Under the pieces are notes generated by a model. It saw only the letters and a list, made by a program, of their open reading frames with translations. It searched no databases and had not been told where the DNA came from. 64,000 nucleotides of DNA, from NCBI RefSeq assembly GCF_019039035.1, contig NZ_JAHNZT010000042.1, positions 1-64,000 of the forward strand, read 5' to 3'. This document shows positions 1 through 8,183 of the stretch, in pieces. This DNA comes from Citreicoccus inhibens. GTDB lineage: Bacteria; Myxococcota; Myxococcia; Myxococcales; Myxococcaceae. The number at the start of each line of letters is the position of its first letter. Positions within the stretch are counted from its first letter, which is position 1. The translations under genes and the position numbers were made by a program.

Positions 1-350
1 GTGGGGGCAGGCCGGGGGGCGGCGGGGCGCTCGGCGGCGGCGGGCTCCTGGGCGCGGCGCGCGTGCTCGTCGCGGGCGCGCAGGGCGGCGGCGGCCTCCT
101 TCTCCAGCCGGGACTTCTCCGCGGCGTAGCGCTCCTCGCCCAGGTGGTGCTTGTCGGACTCGAGGGCGCGGAGCTGATCGATGAGGGACTGGGCGCGCTG
201 GGACAGGTCATCCTGCACGCCGTCACGCGGGGCGTCCGCGGCGGGCGAGGCGCCGCGCTTGCGCTGCGTCAGCAGCCAGGCGGCCGCGGCCACGAAGGCC
301 ACGACGAGGACGATGATTCCGGGCAACCAGTTCGTGGGCTGCGGCTGCAT
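1..350 (-). CDS. ccmI: CcmI-like cytochrome c biogenesis protein (5' part only)
   Basis: Reading leftward from an ATG at 350, the frame stays open to the window edge, giving the first ~116 residues. It starts with a short N-terminus and one membrane helix (about residues 8-27), then a charged, Ala/Glu/Arg-rich helical stretch. The start lies 3 bases after the ccmH stop, so the two are translationally coupled. In System I maturation, CcmI works with CcmH to hold apocytochrome c; a single N-terminal helix and a soluble part after it fit, but the diagnostic TPR region lies outside the window. The assignment rests mainly on position at the end of the ccm operon. Confidence 0.6.
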   Translation of the reverse strand, partial: MQPQPTNWLPGIIVLVVAFVAAAAWLLTQRKRGASPAADAPRDGVQDDLSQRAQSLIDQLRALESDKHHLGEERYAAEKSRLEKEAAAALRARDEHARRAQEPAAAERPAAPRPAP

Positions 351-353
351 GGG

Positions 354-860
354 CTAGCGCTCCAGCTCGCGGCGCACGGCCGCGAGGTACGGGTCGACGT
401 CCTCCGTCGCGGGCGCGGGGGCCGGCGTGACGGGGACTTCAGGCGAGGGCTCGGTGGCCGCGGCCACGGCGGGCTCGCGCTTGAGCTGTTTCAGGATGAG
501 GACGAGGCCGCCCGCGACGAGCGCGATGGGCCCCAGCCAGACGAACCAGTTGAACCCCTCCGCGCGGGGCTCGAGCAGGACCCACTCGCCATAGCGGGCG
601 ACGAAGTAGTCCATCACCTCGGCGTCACTCTTGCCCTCGGCCACCAGCTCCCGGACCTTGTCGAGCTGGGCGCGGGCCATGGAGGACGGGCTGTCCGCCA
701 CCGAGAGGCCCTGGCACACCGCGCAGCGCAGGTGCTTGCCCAGCGTCTGGACGCGGGCCTCGAGCGGCGGAGCGAGCGGGTCGCTCGCGGCCTGCTGCGG
801 GGCGAACTGGCCGGTGGCCAGTCCAAGGGCGAGGGTCAGCGAGAGGAGGGCGGAGGTCAT
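354..860 (-). CDS. ccmH: CcmH cytochrome c maturation thiol oxidoreductase
   Basis: A 168-residue protein with an N-terminal signal peptide (about residues 1-22), the family redox motif LRCAVCQG at about residues 44-51, and a single C-terminal membrane helix near residues 104-124 followed by a Pro/Ala-rich tail. CcmH reduces the haem-binding cysteines of apocytochrome c in the periplasm, taking electrons from CcmG, and presents the substrate to CcmF. The spacing of signal peptide, LRCxxCQ and membrane anchor is canonical. It is separated from the rest of the ccm operon by the zinc-ribbon gene and a 373-base leader, and is followed immediately by the ccmI-like gene. Confidence 0.93.
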   Translation of the reverse strand: MTSALLSLTLALGLATGQFAPQQAASDPLAPPLEARVQTLGKHLRCAVCQGLSVADSPSSMARAQLDKVRELVAEGKSDAEVMDYFVARYGEWVLLEPRAEGFNWFVWLGPIALVAGGLVLILKQLKREPAVAAATEPSPEVPVTPAPAPATEDVDPYLAAVRRELER

Positions 861-870
861 CGTGGCTCCC

Positions 871-882
871 GGGAGCGCTCCC
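871..882. repeat. Perfect 12-bp palindrome near the ccmH start
   Basis: GGGAGCGCTCCC lies 11 bases upstream of the ccmH start codon. It could be an operator or an mRNA hairpin overlapping the translation initiation region. Function unknown; the perfect dyad is what the sequence shows. Confidence 0.4.
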
Positions 883-890
883 TACGTACC

Positions 891-914
891 GCTGTCCGCC
901 GGGTGTTGGACAGC
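891..914. repeat. Inverted repeat GCTGTCC-N10-GGACAGC upstream of ccmH
   Basis: Two perfect 7-base arms (891-897 and 908-914) separated by 10 bases, 31 bases upstream of ccmH. The spacing of about 1.7 helical turns between arm centres suits a dimeric regulator, or the transcript could form a hairpin. No regulator can be named. Confidence 0.4.
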
Positions 915-1233
915 GAAACCTGGGCGGGCCGTGAGGCCAGCCACCCGTCCAGGCGGAAGGCCGGAGGCGGGCGGGGGCGGCGATGGGCACGGGCATTCCC
1001 CGCGCGTCGGCGCCGTGCTCGGTCTGTCCATGGGCTTCCCCCTGCCTGGGCCGCACGCCGAGGCGCCGCGGCGTAAGCCGAGGGTAGTGGCGCGTGCGCG
1101 AATCCCCAGCCGGGGCCCACGCGGGCGCGGGGACATCTGTTGGTTGGAAGAAGCGGCGGGAACCTGTCAGGTCCCCAGCGGACGCGGAGGGCGCCAGGAA
1201 GGGCAGCGAGCCGTCGGCCGCTGAGCGCCGGAT

Positions 1234-2412
1234 TCAGCCTTCCTCGGTGTCCAGCTCGGGAGGCGGAGGGGCCTGCTCTTCGCGACCCAGGGCGAGCCGC
1301 AGCGCGAGGAAGCCCACCGCGCCCAGGCCGAACACGAAGGCGATGGGGCCCACCGCGATGCGCATGTTCATGAGCGCCCACAGGAGGCACACGCCCACGG
1401 CGCCCGCGGGGACGAAGCGCATCCACGCCGGCCGCGCCACGTCGTCATGCAGCGCGGCGAGGAGCAGCACGGCGAGCAGCGCCAGTTCGGGCACCAGCGA
1501 GGCGGGCCGGTCCCAACCCGCGTCCATCGCGTCGTATCCCCCGGCGCTGTACAGCGAGTCGTCCGAGGCGCGCGGCGGCTCCACCACGCGCAGCTCCGGA
1601 GGCACCGAGCCCCGTCCCGGCACGGGCGCATTGCTCACCGTGGCGCTGCCGCTCACGCCTCGCGTCCACGGCAGGTACAGCGTGCCCAGGCACAGCGCCA
1701 CGCCCGCCAGGGCCACCATGGCCGGGAAGCGCACCAGCCGCCGAGGCTCGAAGTAGCGCCCTACGCCATCCGGCTCCGCGTACACCTTGCGGTACTGGTC
1801 GTGCACGACGAGCCCCGCCCCTGCGAGCCACAAGAGCGGCGTGAAGCCGAGGCTCAGCGAGCGCAGCGCCAGCGCGGCCAGGAGCAGGGCGTAGCCCGCG
1901 GCCACCTCCGAGCGCATCAGCGAGAGCGGCACCCACTCCACCCAGCCCGGGCGCTCTCCCGCGACGCGCAGCTCGCGCGCCACCAGCGCGACGCCCCCGA
2001 GCACCGCCAGCGCGCCGCCGGCGAGGCCCACGCTGGAGAAGAACGGGAGGATGCCCAGCACCACCGCGCACGTCACCAGCCCGACGCCCACGATGCTGGG
2101 CGAGTGCGCTGGCACGTCGCGCAGCCACCGGGGCCCATCGAAGGGGAGGGGGTTCGCGCCGGGGTTGGTGTCCTCGCCCTCGTCCACGGGGGGCATGCCG
2201 GGCCGGGCCGCGCCCGCTTGAGAGGGGCGGGCGTGCTCCTCGGCCTCTTCGATGATCTCCGAGGCGTAGGCCGGCTCCTCGACGGGCCGGGCCGCTCGAA
2301 TCGCGGTGCGCGTGCGGGTGGGGGCCTGCGTCACCGGCATCTGCGCGCCGCAGTTCTCGCAGTACTTCAACCGCGCGTCCGTCGCGTTCTCGCCGCACTC
2401 CGGGCACCGCAT
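1234..2412 (-). CDS. Zinc-ribbon multipass membrane protein of unknown function
   Basis: A 392-residue protein. The N-terminus carries a zinc ribbon of the CxxC...CxxC type (MRCPECGE, then YCENCGAQ about 15 residues later). A ~90-residue acidic, Pro-rich linker follows, then some eight hydrophobic segments from about residue 110 to 380 and an acidic tail. Zinc ribbon plus membrane domain is a common architecture for uncharacterised bacterial proteins. It sits between ccmG and ccmH on the same strand, with 159 bases to ccmG and 373 to ccmH, so it interrupts an otherwise continuous cytochrome c maturation set. I cannot assign a reaction; a role in maturation or membrane assembly is only suggested by position. 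Confidence 0.75.
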   Translation of the reverse strand: MRCPECGENATDARLKYCENCGAQMPVTQAPTRTRTAIRAARPVEEPAYASEIIEEAEEHARPSQAGAARPGMPPVDEGEDTNPGANPLPFDGPRWLRDVPAHSPSIVGVGLVTCAVVLGILPFFSSVGLAGGALAVLGGVALVARELRVAGERPGWVEWVPLSLMRSEVAAGYALLLAALALRSLSLGFTPLLWLAGAGLVVHDQYRKVYAEPDGVGRYFEPRRLVRFPAMVALAGVALCLGTLYLPWTRGVSGSATVSNAPVPGRGSVPPELRVVEPPRASDDSLYSAGGYDAMDAGWDRPASLVPELALLAVLLLAALHDDVARPAWMRFVPAGAVGVCLLWALMNMRIAVGPIAFVFGLGAVGFLALRLALGREEQAPPPPELDTEEG

Positions 2413-2571
2413 GTTGGCCGACCTCGTCGCAAAGGAAGGGGACCGTGGCGGTCGCCCTCGTCGCGGAACGGTTGGCTTACTCGGATTCCGAGCGGGAATC
2501 GAGGCGCCTCGCGCACCCCCGCCGGGCCGCGGCCCTGGGTAGGGGCGCGTCGCACCTGGCGCGGGGCGGGG

Positions 2572-3126
2572 TCAGGGAGACTCTGGGGCCGGCGCGGCGG
2601 TGGCCTGGGCCGTCAGTTGCCGCAGCCGCGTCGTGAGCGTCTGTGGATCGATGGGGCCCACGTGCTTGCCGTGGATGATGCCGTTCGGGTCGATGAAGTA
2701 CGTCTCCGGCACGCCCGCGACGCCGTAGTCCACGGCCATGCGCGAGCGAGGATCCACGAGCTGCGGGAAGCTGGCGCCCATGCGCGAGAGGAACTCGCGC
2801 GCGTTGTCCTCGGTGTCCTCGAAGACGACGCCGAGGAACACCGCCTGCGAGCCGAACTCGCGCGCGCCCCACTCCAGCACCGGGTGCTCCTGCTGACAGG
2901 GCCCGCACCAGGACGCCCAGAAGTTGAGCACCACGGGGCGGCCCTTGAGTTCCTCCAGGCTGACGCGCTCACCGGTGTCGAGCGCGCGCAGGGTGAAGGC
3001 CGGGGCGGGCTTGCCCTTGAGCATGAAGGGCACCTCGTGCGGATCCCGCCCGAAGCCCTTGAACAGGACGAACAGGAGCGCCGCGCACACCGCCACGAAG
3101 CCGAGCGTGTACTGCCAGCGCTTCAT
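2572..3126 (-). CDS. ccmG: CcmG/DsbE/ResA-like membrane-anchored thioredoxin
   Basis: A 184-residue protein with an N-terminal membrane anchor (about residues 5-23) and a periplasmic thioredoxin fold carrying the redox motif WCGPC at about residues 71-75 and the cis-Pro region GVPETY near residue 139. CcmG passes reducing equivalents from the inner-membrane thiol pathway to CcmH during haem attachment. Its ATG overlaps the ccmF stop (ATGA), so the two are coupled. The central GVxGVPE-type segment typical of CcmG/TlpA proteins is present as GVAGVPET. Length fits the family. Confidence 0.95.
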   Translation of the reverse strand: MKRWQYTLGFVAVCAALLFVLFKGFGRDPHEVPFMLKGKPAPAFTLRALDTGERVSLEELKGRPVVLNFWASWCGPCQQEHPVLEWGAREFGSQAVFLGVVFEDTEDNAREFLSRMGASFPQLVDPRSRMAVDYGVAGVPETYFIDPNGIIHGKHVGPIDPQTLTTRLRQLTAQATAAPAPESP

Positions 3127-5147
3127 GCGGCACCCCGCTCGGCGTCACCCGCGACGGGCGGGCCCGCGCCCACCGCCGGCGCGGGACGGGCGGCCACCGC
3201 GGCGGAGCGGCGCTGTGGCCACAGGGAGATGAGCGTGCCCACCAGCAAGAGCGGGATGCTGTACCAGATCCACCCCACCAGCGGGAAAACCCACACGTTG
3301 AAGCTCGCGGTGCCGGCCTGCTCGCTGAAGGCCATGAGCGACATGTAGAAGTCTTCCTTGACGGACTCGCGCACCGCGGGCGTGCCGATGGGGTCCGTGC
3401 TGCGCTCGTAGTAGTTCATCCGAGGCCGCAGCTCCGTCACCGAGCCGTTGGGCGCCGTCACCTCGACGCGCGCCGCCACGAAGGTGCGGTGGGGCTCCTC
3501 GCCGCTGGACAGGCCCAGGTACTTCATCTGGTAGCCGCCCAGATTCATCGTCTGGCCCAGCCGGAGCGTGCCGGACGTGTGCTCCACGTACGACGACGAG
3601 GCGGCCACCGCGACGATGATGACCACGATGCCCAGGTGCACCACGTAGCCGCCGAAGCGCCGGCGCGCCTTGCTCGCCGCCGTGACGAGCGCCGTGCCAA
3701 TGCCCTCCTTGCGCTCGCGCATGCGCACCGTCACCGGCAGCGCCAGCTCGCGCAGGGTGATGACGGTCACGAAGCCCGCCAGGCCGAAGGTGAGCAGCGG
3801 GTAGACGCCACGCAGCCCCACCGCGAAGCACGCCCCCGTCACCACGAGGCCGACCATCGTGGGGATGATGAACTGCTGGCGCAGCGTGGCCTTGTCCGGC
3901 GTGCCCCAGGGCAGCACCGGCCCCACGCCCATGAGGAAGAGCACCGCGATGCCGCCCGGCACCGCCATCTTGTTGAAGTACGGCTCGCCCACGCTCACGC
4001 GGATGCCGCGCACCGCCTCGGAGACGAGCGGGTAGAGCGTGCCCAAGAGCACCGTGAAGGTGATGGCCACGAACACCAGGTTGTTCACCAGGATGCTCGC
4101 CTCGCGCGACGCCAGGGACGTCAGCCGCCCCTCGGGGATGAGCAGGTGCCCGCGCGCGGCCAGCAGGCCAATGCAGACCACCAGCAGCACCGCGATGAAC
4201 ACCAGGAACGTAGGCCCGATGTCCGACTGGGTGAACGAGTGCACCGAGTTGAAGATGCCCGAGCGCGTCATGAACGTGCCCAGGATGGTGAGCACGAAGC
4301 TGGCGAGCGCGAGGCTCAGCGTCCACAGCTTCAGCATCCGCTTGCGCTCCTGCACCATCGTCGAGTGCATGAACGCCGTCGCCGTGAGCCATGGGAGGAA
4401 GGACGCGTTCTCCACCGGATCCCACGCCCAGTAGCCGCCCCAGCCCAGCACCGCGTACGCCCACCACGAGCCCAGGATGATGCCCACGGAGAGGAACAAC
4501 CAGGCGACCATCGTCCAGCGCCGCAGGGGCGCCATCCATGCCTCGCCAATCTCCCCGCGCAACAGGCCCGCCACCGCGACGCCGAAGGGCACCGTCATGC
4601 CCACGTAGCCCGAGTACAGCATGGGCGGGTGGATGATCATCAGCACGTGGTTCTGCAGCAGCGCGTTGGGCCCCGGCCCGTCCGCGGGCACCGGCGACAT
4701 GGCGCCCCAGGGGTTGGCCGGCCCGGCGATGAGGAACGCGAAGAACACGCCCACCGCCAGCATGGTGCCCAGCGCCAGGGACATGTACCGGGCGTGCTCG
4801 CGGCGGTGCAGCCACGCGAAGGCGCCCACATAGACCGCCATGATGAAGCCCCAGAAGAGGATGGACCCCTCCAGGGCGCTCCACAGCGACACCACCGTGT
4901 ACACGAGCGGCGTGGCGCGGCTGCCCACCTGGGCCACGTACTTCACGCTGAAGTCGTGCGTGACGAGCGCGTAGACCATCATGGCGTTCGCGCCCACCAT
5001 GCAGGCGCAGAAGCCCCAGACGGCGCGCATCACCCAGGGGAAGCCCGCCTCGGTGCGGCGCATGCCGGTGACGAGCCCCACCACCGCGCCGAAGGCCGCG
5101 AACGCCAGGCCTCCGAGCACCAGGGCGTTTCCAATCGCGCCGTTCAC
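3123..5147 (-). CDS. ccmF: CcmF haem lyase subunit
   Basis: I start this at the GTG whose bases overlap the ccmE stop (GTGA), giving 674 residues; an upstream ATG at 5198 would overlap ccmE heavily. The protein is almost entirely hydrophobic with about 15 membrane segments and carries the haem-handling tryptophan-rich motif [12 protein letters not shown] at about residues 235-246. A periplasmic domain lies near residues 540-630. CcmF takes haem from holo-CcmE and ligates it to reduced apocytochrome c. It overlaps ccmG at its 3' end. Size and motif leave little doubt. Confidence 0.96.
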   Translation of the reverse strand: MNGAIGNALVLGGLAFAAFGAVVGLVTGMRRTEAGFPWVMRAVWGFCACMVGANAMMVYALVTHDFSVKYVAQVGSRATPLVYTVVSLWSALEGSILFWGFIMAVYVGAFAWLHRREHARYMSLALGTMLAVGVFFAFLIAGPANPWGAMSPVPADGPGPNALLQNHVLMIIHPPMLYSGYVGMTVPFGVAVAGLLRGEIGEAWMAPLRRWTMVAWLFLSVGIILGSWWAYAVLGWGGYWAWDPVENASFLPWLTATAFMHSTMVQERKRMLKLWTLSLALASFVLTILGTFMTRSGIFNSVHSFTQSDIGPTFLVFIAVLLVVCIGLLAARGHLLIPEGRLTSLASREASILVNNLVFVAITFTVLLGTLYPLVSEAVRGIRVSVGEPYFNKMAVPGGIAVLFLMGVGPVLPWGTPDKATLRQQFIIPTMVGLVVTGACFAVGLRGVYPLLTFGLAGFVTVITLRELALPVTVRMRERKEGIGTALVTAASKARRRFGGYVVHLGIVVIIVAVAASSSYVEHTSGTLRLGQTMNLGGYQMKYLGLSSGEEPHRTFVAARVEVTAPNGSVTELRPRMNYYERSTDPIGTPAVRESVKEDFYMSLMAFSEQAGTASFNVWVFPLVGWIWYSIPLLLVGTLISLWPQRRSAAVAARPAPAVGAGPPVAGDAERGAA

Positions 5148-5629
5148 TTCGCCCCCGTCGCGGCGGCGGTGGTGTTCTCCGACAGCGTCTCCTGCCACTG
5201 CCGCGGGGCCTCGCCCTCCTTGGGGGGGCGGTACTCGTTGGAGTGGTTCACCATCAGCCGGTTGGAGCTGAAGACGCCCGAGCGGTCATATGTGCCCTCG
5301 ACGACGACGCCGATCTTCTCGCGGAACATCTGTGGCGGCGTCTCGGTGGAGCGCACCAGCACGCTCTGCGCCTCGGGCTTGGGTCCATCCGCCACGCGGA
5401 ACTCCAGCGTGGTGTGCTGGGCGTTCCACTGGATGCTGCCGGGCTGCACCACGCCGCCCAGGCGGATGGTGGCCGAGTAGGCCTTCTCGCCGTTGGACAG
5501 GAGCTCCGAGGGGCTCCAGTAATAGACGAGGTTGTCGCCGATGTTGCCGAAGGCCACGAAGGCCAGACCGCTGCCGGCGACCAGCAGGGCCACCACGGCG
5601 ACGAGTCGGTTGCGAAGGGCGGGCGTCAT
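5144..5629 (-). CDS. ccmE: CcmE haem chaperone
   Basis: Starting at ATG 5629 gives 161 residues; further upstream the frame would run through ccmD. The protein has one N-terminal membrane helix (about residues 8-28) and an OB-fold periplasmic domain. The haem-binding His and the following Tyr are present in VNHSNEYRPP near residues 127-136, matching the HxxxY arrangement where CcmE binds haem covalently. It is 7 bases from ccmD and its stop overlaps the ccmF start. CcmE shuttles haem from CcmC to CcmF. Confidence 0.95.
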   Translation of the reverse strand: MTPALRNRLVAVVALLVAGSGLAFVAFGNIGDNLVYYWSPSELLSNGEKAYSATIRLGGVVQPGSIQWNAQHTTLEFRVADGPKPEAQSVLVRSTETPPQMFREKIGVVVEGTYDRSGVFSSNRLMVNHSNEYRPPKEGEAPRQWQETLSENTTAAATGAK

Positions 5630-5636
5630 GGCGTGC

Positions 5637-5822
5637 TTACTCCTTGGAACCGAACGGGGTGCGCGGACGGCGCATCCACAGCGAGAGCGCGTACAGGGCC
5701 AGGGCCGCCCAGGTGATGCCATACGAGGCCCACACGTAGCCCCAGCCGCCCTGGATGCGGCCCGTGCCCACGGGGTTCGCGGCGGCCTGGGCCAGCACCA
5801 ACAGTGTCGAGAGCGAGGTCAT
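5637..5822 (-). CDS. ccmD: CcmD haem exporter accessory protein
   Basis: A 61-residue protein read from ATG 5822, one base after the ccmC stop. It has a hydrophobic start, one clear membrane helix with aromatic residues (WASYGITWAALALYAL, about residues 34-49) and a basic C-terminal end (RRPRTPFGSKE), the usual CcmD shape. CcmD helps release holo-CcmE from the CcmABCD complex. It would be missed if the longer in-frame start at 5954 were used, because that extension overlaps ccmC. Confidence 0.88.
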   Translation of the reverse strand: MTSLSTLLVLAQAAANPVGTGRIQGGWGYVWASYGITWAALALYALSLWMRRPRTPFGSKE

Positions 5823-5823
5823 G

Positions 5824-6543
5824 TCAGGCCACCACCTTGGAGGCACCGCTGCCGCCGCGCGTGGCGGGGTCGTCGGAGGGGAGCGCCTCGGGCAGCGCGA
5901 CCTCCGCGTTCCGCTCCGCCAGCGCGATGAGGTAGCGGCGCGCGAGGAAGACAATCATCAGCGCGAGGAACGCGAACGCGCTCACCCGCAGGGGCAGCAC
6001 CATGAGCGGATCCACCGTCTTGGGGCTCGACTGGACCTGATGCAGGCTGCGCCACCAGCGCACGCTGAACCAGACGATGGGCACGTCCACCGCCGCGATG
6101 ATGCCCACCACCGCGCTCCAGACGGCCCGCTTCTCCGGGTCCTCCACGAAGCGGCGCAGCGCCAGGTAGCCCACGTACGCCACCAGCATGATGGCCGCCG
6201 TGGTGATGCGCGGATCCCACGTCCAGTACACGCCCCAGGTCGGCCGGCCCCAGATGCTGCCCAGGAGCACGCCCACCGTGCCGAACAGGAGGCCCACCTC
6301 GGCGCTCGCCTCGGCCATGGCGTCCGTCTTCCAGCTCGGCTTGAACAGGTACGTCACCGAGCAGCAGAAGTTCAGCGTCAGCGCCAGCAGCGCCATCCAC
6401 ACCGCCGGGACGTGCACGTACATGATGCGCTGCACGTCGCCCATCTCTCGGTCGGGGGGCGCCCAGAACAATCCCAGGTAGGCGCCCGCCACCAGCAGCA
6501 CCACGGCCACCCCTGGCAGCACCCTGTGCAGTAGCTTTCCCAT
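5824..6543 (-). CDS. ccmC: CcmC haem-handling membrane protein
   Basis: ATG 6543 gives 239 residues, two bases after the ccmB stop. Six membrane segments and the WWD haem motif (WGVYWTWDPR, near residues 101-111) are visible, as are flanking histidines such as YVHVPAVW. CcmC loads haem onto CcmE. It is shorter and distinct from CcmF, sharing only the tryptophan-rich loop. The C-terminal ~25 residues after the last helix are Ala/Pro/Ser rich. Confidence 0.95.
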   Translation of the reverse strand: MGKLLHRVLPGVAVVLLVAGAYLGLFWAPPDREMGDVQRIMYVHVPAVWMALLALTLNFCCSVTYLFKPSWKTDAMAEASAEVGLLFGTVGVLLGSIWGRPTWGVYWTWDPRITTAAIMLVAYVGYLALRRFVEDPEKRAVWSAVVGIIAAVDVPIVWFSVRWWRSLHQVQSSPKTVDPLMVLPLRVSAFAFLALMIVFLARRYLIALAERNAEVALPEALPSDDPATRGGSGASKVVA

Positions 6544-6545
6544 GC

Positions 6546-7241
6546 TCAGTCCTCGATGACCTTCGGGAACAGGAGGAACCCCAGCCCCCAGTAAATCAGA
6601 TTGAAGCCGCTCAAAAGCCCGAACCATGAGCCCAGCTGATGCATGGGGTCACCCTGGAGTACGAGCGTGGTGGCCTTCGCGGCGGCCAGCAGCGACGGCA
6701 CGATGAGCGGAAATAGTAGCAGAGGCAGCAGGACGTCCCTTGCCCGGGCGTTGGAGGCGATCGCCGAGTAGACGGTTCCCGGCGCGGACAGGGCCAGACA
6801 GCCAAGCACCAGCGTGAGGCCCAGGTCCCCCAGTCCCAGGACGATCTTGACCCCGAACAGGGCCACCATGACGGGGATGAGCAGGACGCCCAGCGCCACG
6901 AGCAGGGCCGTGTTGCCCAGGGCCTTGGAGAGGAAGATGGCGCGCGCGTCCGAGGGGGCCAGACGCACCCCGTCCAGACAGGCGTTCTCGGCCTCGACGC
7001 GGAAGGACTCGCCCAGGGACAGCACGCTGGCGAAGAGGATGGCCAGCCACAGGTAGCCGCCCGCGTTGCGCTCCAGGAGCCGGGTGTCCGGGCCGAGCGC
7101 GAACGAGAAGAGCAGCAATGTGGCCATGGCGAAGAAGACCAGCGCGTTGAGGCGCGCGCGCGTCCGCCACTCAATCAGCAGGTCCTTGCGCATCAGGACG
7201 AGCGTGGTCCGCAGGACACCGATGGGACGGGGCGCGCTCAC
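6546..7241 (-). CDS. ccmB: CcmB ABC-type haem exporter permease
   Basis: Starts at a GTG overlapping the ccmA stop (GTGA), giving 231 residues. Six membrane helices are evident, and RKDLLIEWRTRARLN close to the N-terminus is typical of CcmB. With CcmA it forms the ABC transporter-like CcmAB module whose ATP hydrolysis drives release of holo-CcmE from CcmC-CcmD. An in-frame ATG at 7286 would lengthen the overlap with ccmA and adds only low-complexity residues. Confidence 0.94.
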   Translation of the reverse strand: MSAPRPIGVLRTTLVLMRKDLLIEWRTRARLNALVFFAMATLLLFSFALGPDTRLLERNAGGYLWLAILFASVLSLGESFRVEAENACLDGVRLAPSDARAIFLSKALGNTALLVALGVLLIPVMVALFGVKIVLGLGDLGLTLVLGCLALSAPGTVYSAIASNARARDVLLPLLLFPLIVPSLLAAAKATTLVLQGDPMHQLGSWFGLLSGFNLIYWGLGFLLFPKVIED

Positions 7242-7897
7242 GCGGCCACCGCCCGGCCGTCCTGAAGGTGCAGGCGCTCCTCGCACAGCGTCATCCCCTG
7301 CTCGATGAGGTGGGTGGCCAACACCACGGTGACCCCCGCGGCCTTCAGCTCGGCGATGAAGCCTTCCATGTCGCGGATACCGGCGGGATCCAGCTCGCCA
7401 AAGGGCTCGTCGAGCAGCGCCAGGGCGGGCTTCTTCATCAGCAGCCGCCCGATGGCCAGGCGCTTGCGCATGCCGGCGCTGAAGTGGCGCACCGGACTGT
7501 CCGAGCGGCGGGTCAGCCCGACCTTGGTGAGCAGCGCGTGCGCGGCGTCCTCCGGGGACTCCAGGCCGAGCAGGCGACCGAGCACCACCAGGTTCTGGTG
7601 CGCGCTGAGGTCCTCGTAGAGAAAGCTGGCGTGGGAGAGCAGGCCCACCTCGCGACGCACGGCGTCGCGCTCCGTCACGCTGTCACGCCCGAGCACCTGG
7701 AGCTGGCCCGCGGTGGGGCTGAGCGCGGTGGCCACCAGGCGCAGGAGCGTCGTCTTGCCGGAGCCATTGTGGCCCGTGAGCAAGAGGGAGCGGCCCGCGG
7801 GCAGCGCGTACGTGAGGCGCGCCAGGGCCCAGGTGCGGCCGTAGCGCTTGCTCACGTCGTGGAATGCGAGCGCGGTTCCGAGGGAGGAAGGGGGCAT
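7238..7897 (-). CDS. ccmA: CcmA ABC transporter ATP-binding subunit
   Basis: A 219-residue ATPase with Walker A GHNGSGKTT (about residues 42-50), signature HFSAGMRKRLAIGR, Walker B LALLDEPFGELD and the switch histidine in ATHL. It is the first gene of the ccm operon and hydrolyses ATP for the CcmABCD holo-CcmE release step. The 286 bases upstream separate it from the divergent polysaccharide genes; I see no strong ribosome site in front of the ATG, only an AT-rich GATAAAA element about 25 bases away that could be a -10 box. Confidence 0.94.
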   Translation of the reverse strand: MPPSSLGTALAFHDVSKRYGRTWALARLTYALPAGRSLLLTGHNGSGKTTLLRLVATALSPTAGQLQVLGRDSVTERDAVRREVGLLSHASFLYEDLSAHQNLVVLGRLLGLESPEDAAHALLTKVGLTRRSDSPVRHFSAGMRKRLAIGRLLMKKPALALLDEPFGELDPAGIRDMEGFIAELKAAGVTVVLATHLIEQGMTLCEERLHLQDGRAVAA

Positions 7898-8183
7898 CGG
7901 CGGGGGAGTTCGTAGCCTTTTATCGGACCGTCCACCAGTGAAACCCAGGCGGGCGGCCAGGGGGAGGAGCGTCCGGGTTTCTGCCCGCCATCAGCACCGC
8001 CCACAGTTGAAAGCTTTTCCCCTCGTGAGGACGTCCGGGGCATGGCGCGGGCAGGTGGGTATCCGTGTGCATCGGAGCGTCGCGCCCCCCGTGAGAGCAG
8101 GGAGCGGTGGCACTCGTCATGCACACGGAGCGCGCGCTGGGGCGCGGTTCAGTGGATGGGGCTCTCCGGGAGGGGGCGGGCAC
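7898..8183. other. Divergent intergenic region between ccmA and the polysaccharide genes
   Basis: 286 bases that should hold promoters for both directions. AT-rich spots are the GATAAAA complement near 7917-7923 (toward ccmA) and a GAAAGCTTTTC stretch near 8009-8019 containing the palindrome AAAGCTTT. No confident -35/-10 pair and no gene are seen. Confidence 0.35.

Larger units (their letters stand above)
861..1233. other. 373-base intergenic leader upstream of ccmH
   Basis: No convincing gene lies here; the open frames across it are antisense or compositional. It contains three symmetrical elements listed separately: a 12-bp palindrome (871-882), a 7-bp inverted repeat with a 10-base loop (891-914), and a near-perfect 11-base palindrome at about 1165 that could end transcription of the gene at 1234-2412. 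It may therefore carry both a terminator for the upstream gene and a promoter for ccmH-ccmI, but I cannot point to good -35/-10 boxes. Confidence 0.4.

Noticed and set aside
63-5480. Long plus-strand open frames antisense to the ccm operon (for example 63-1076 and 3489-5480)
   Set aside because: Arg/His/Gly/Gln-rich translations with no domains, exactly opposite well-supported ccm genes; an artefact of high GC at third positions.
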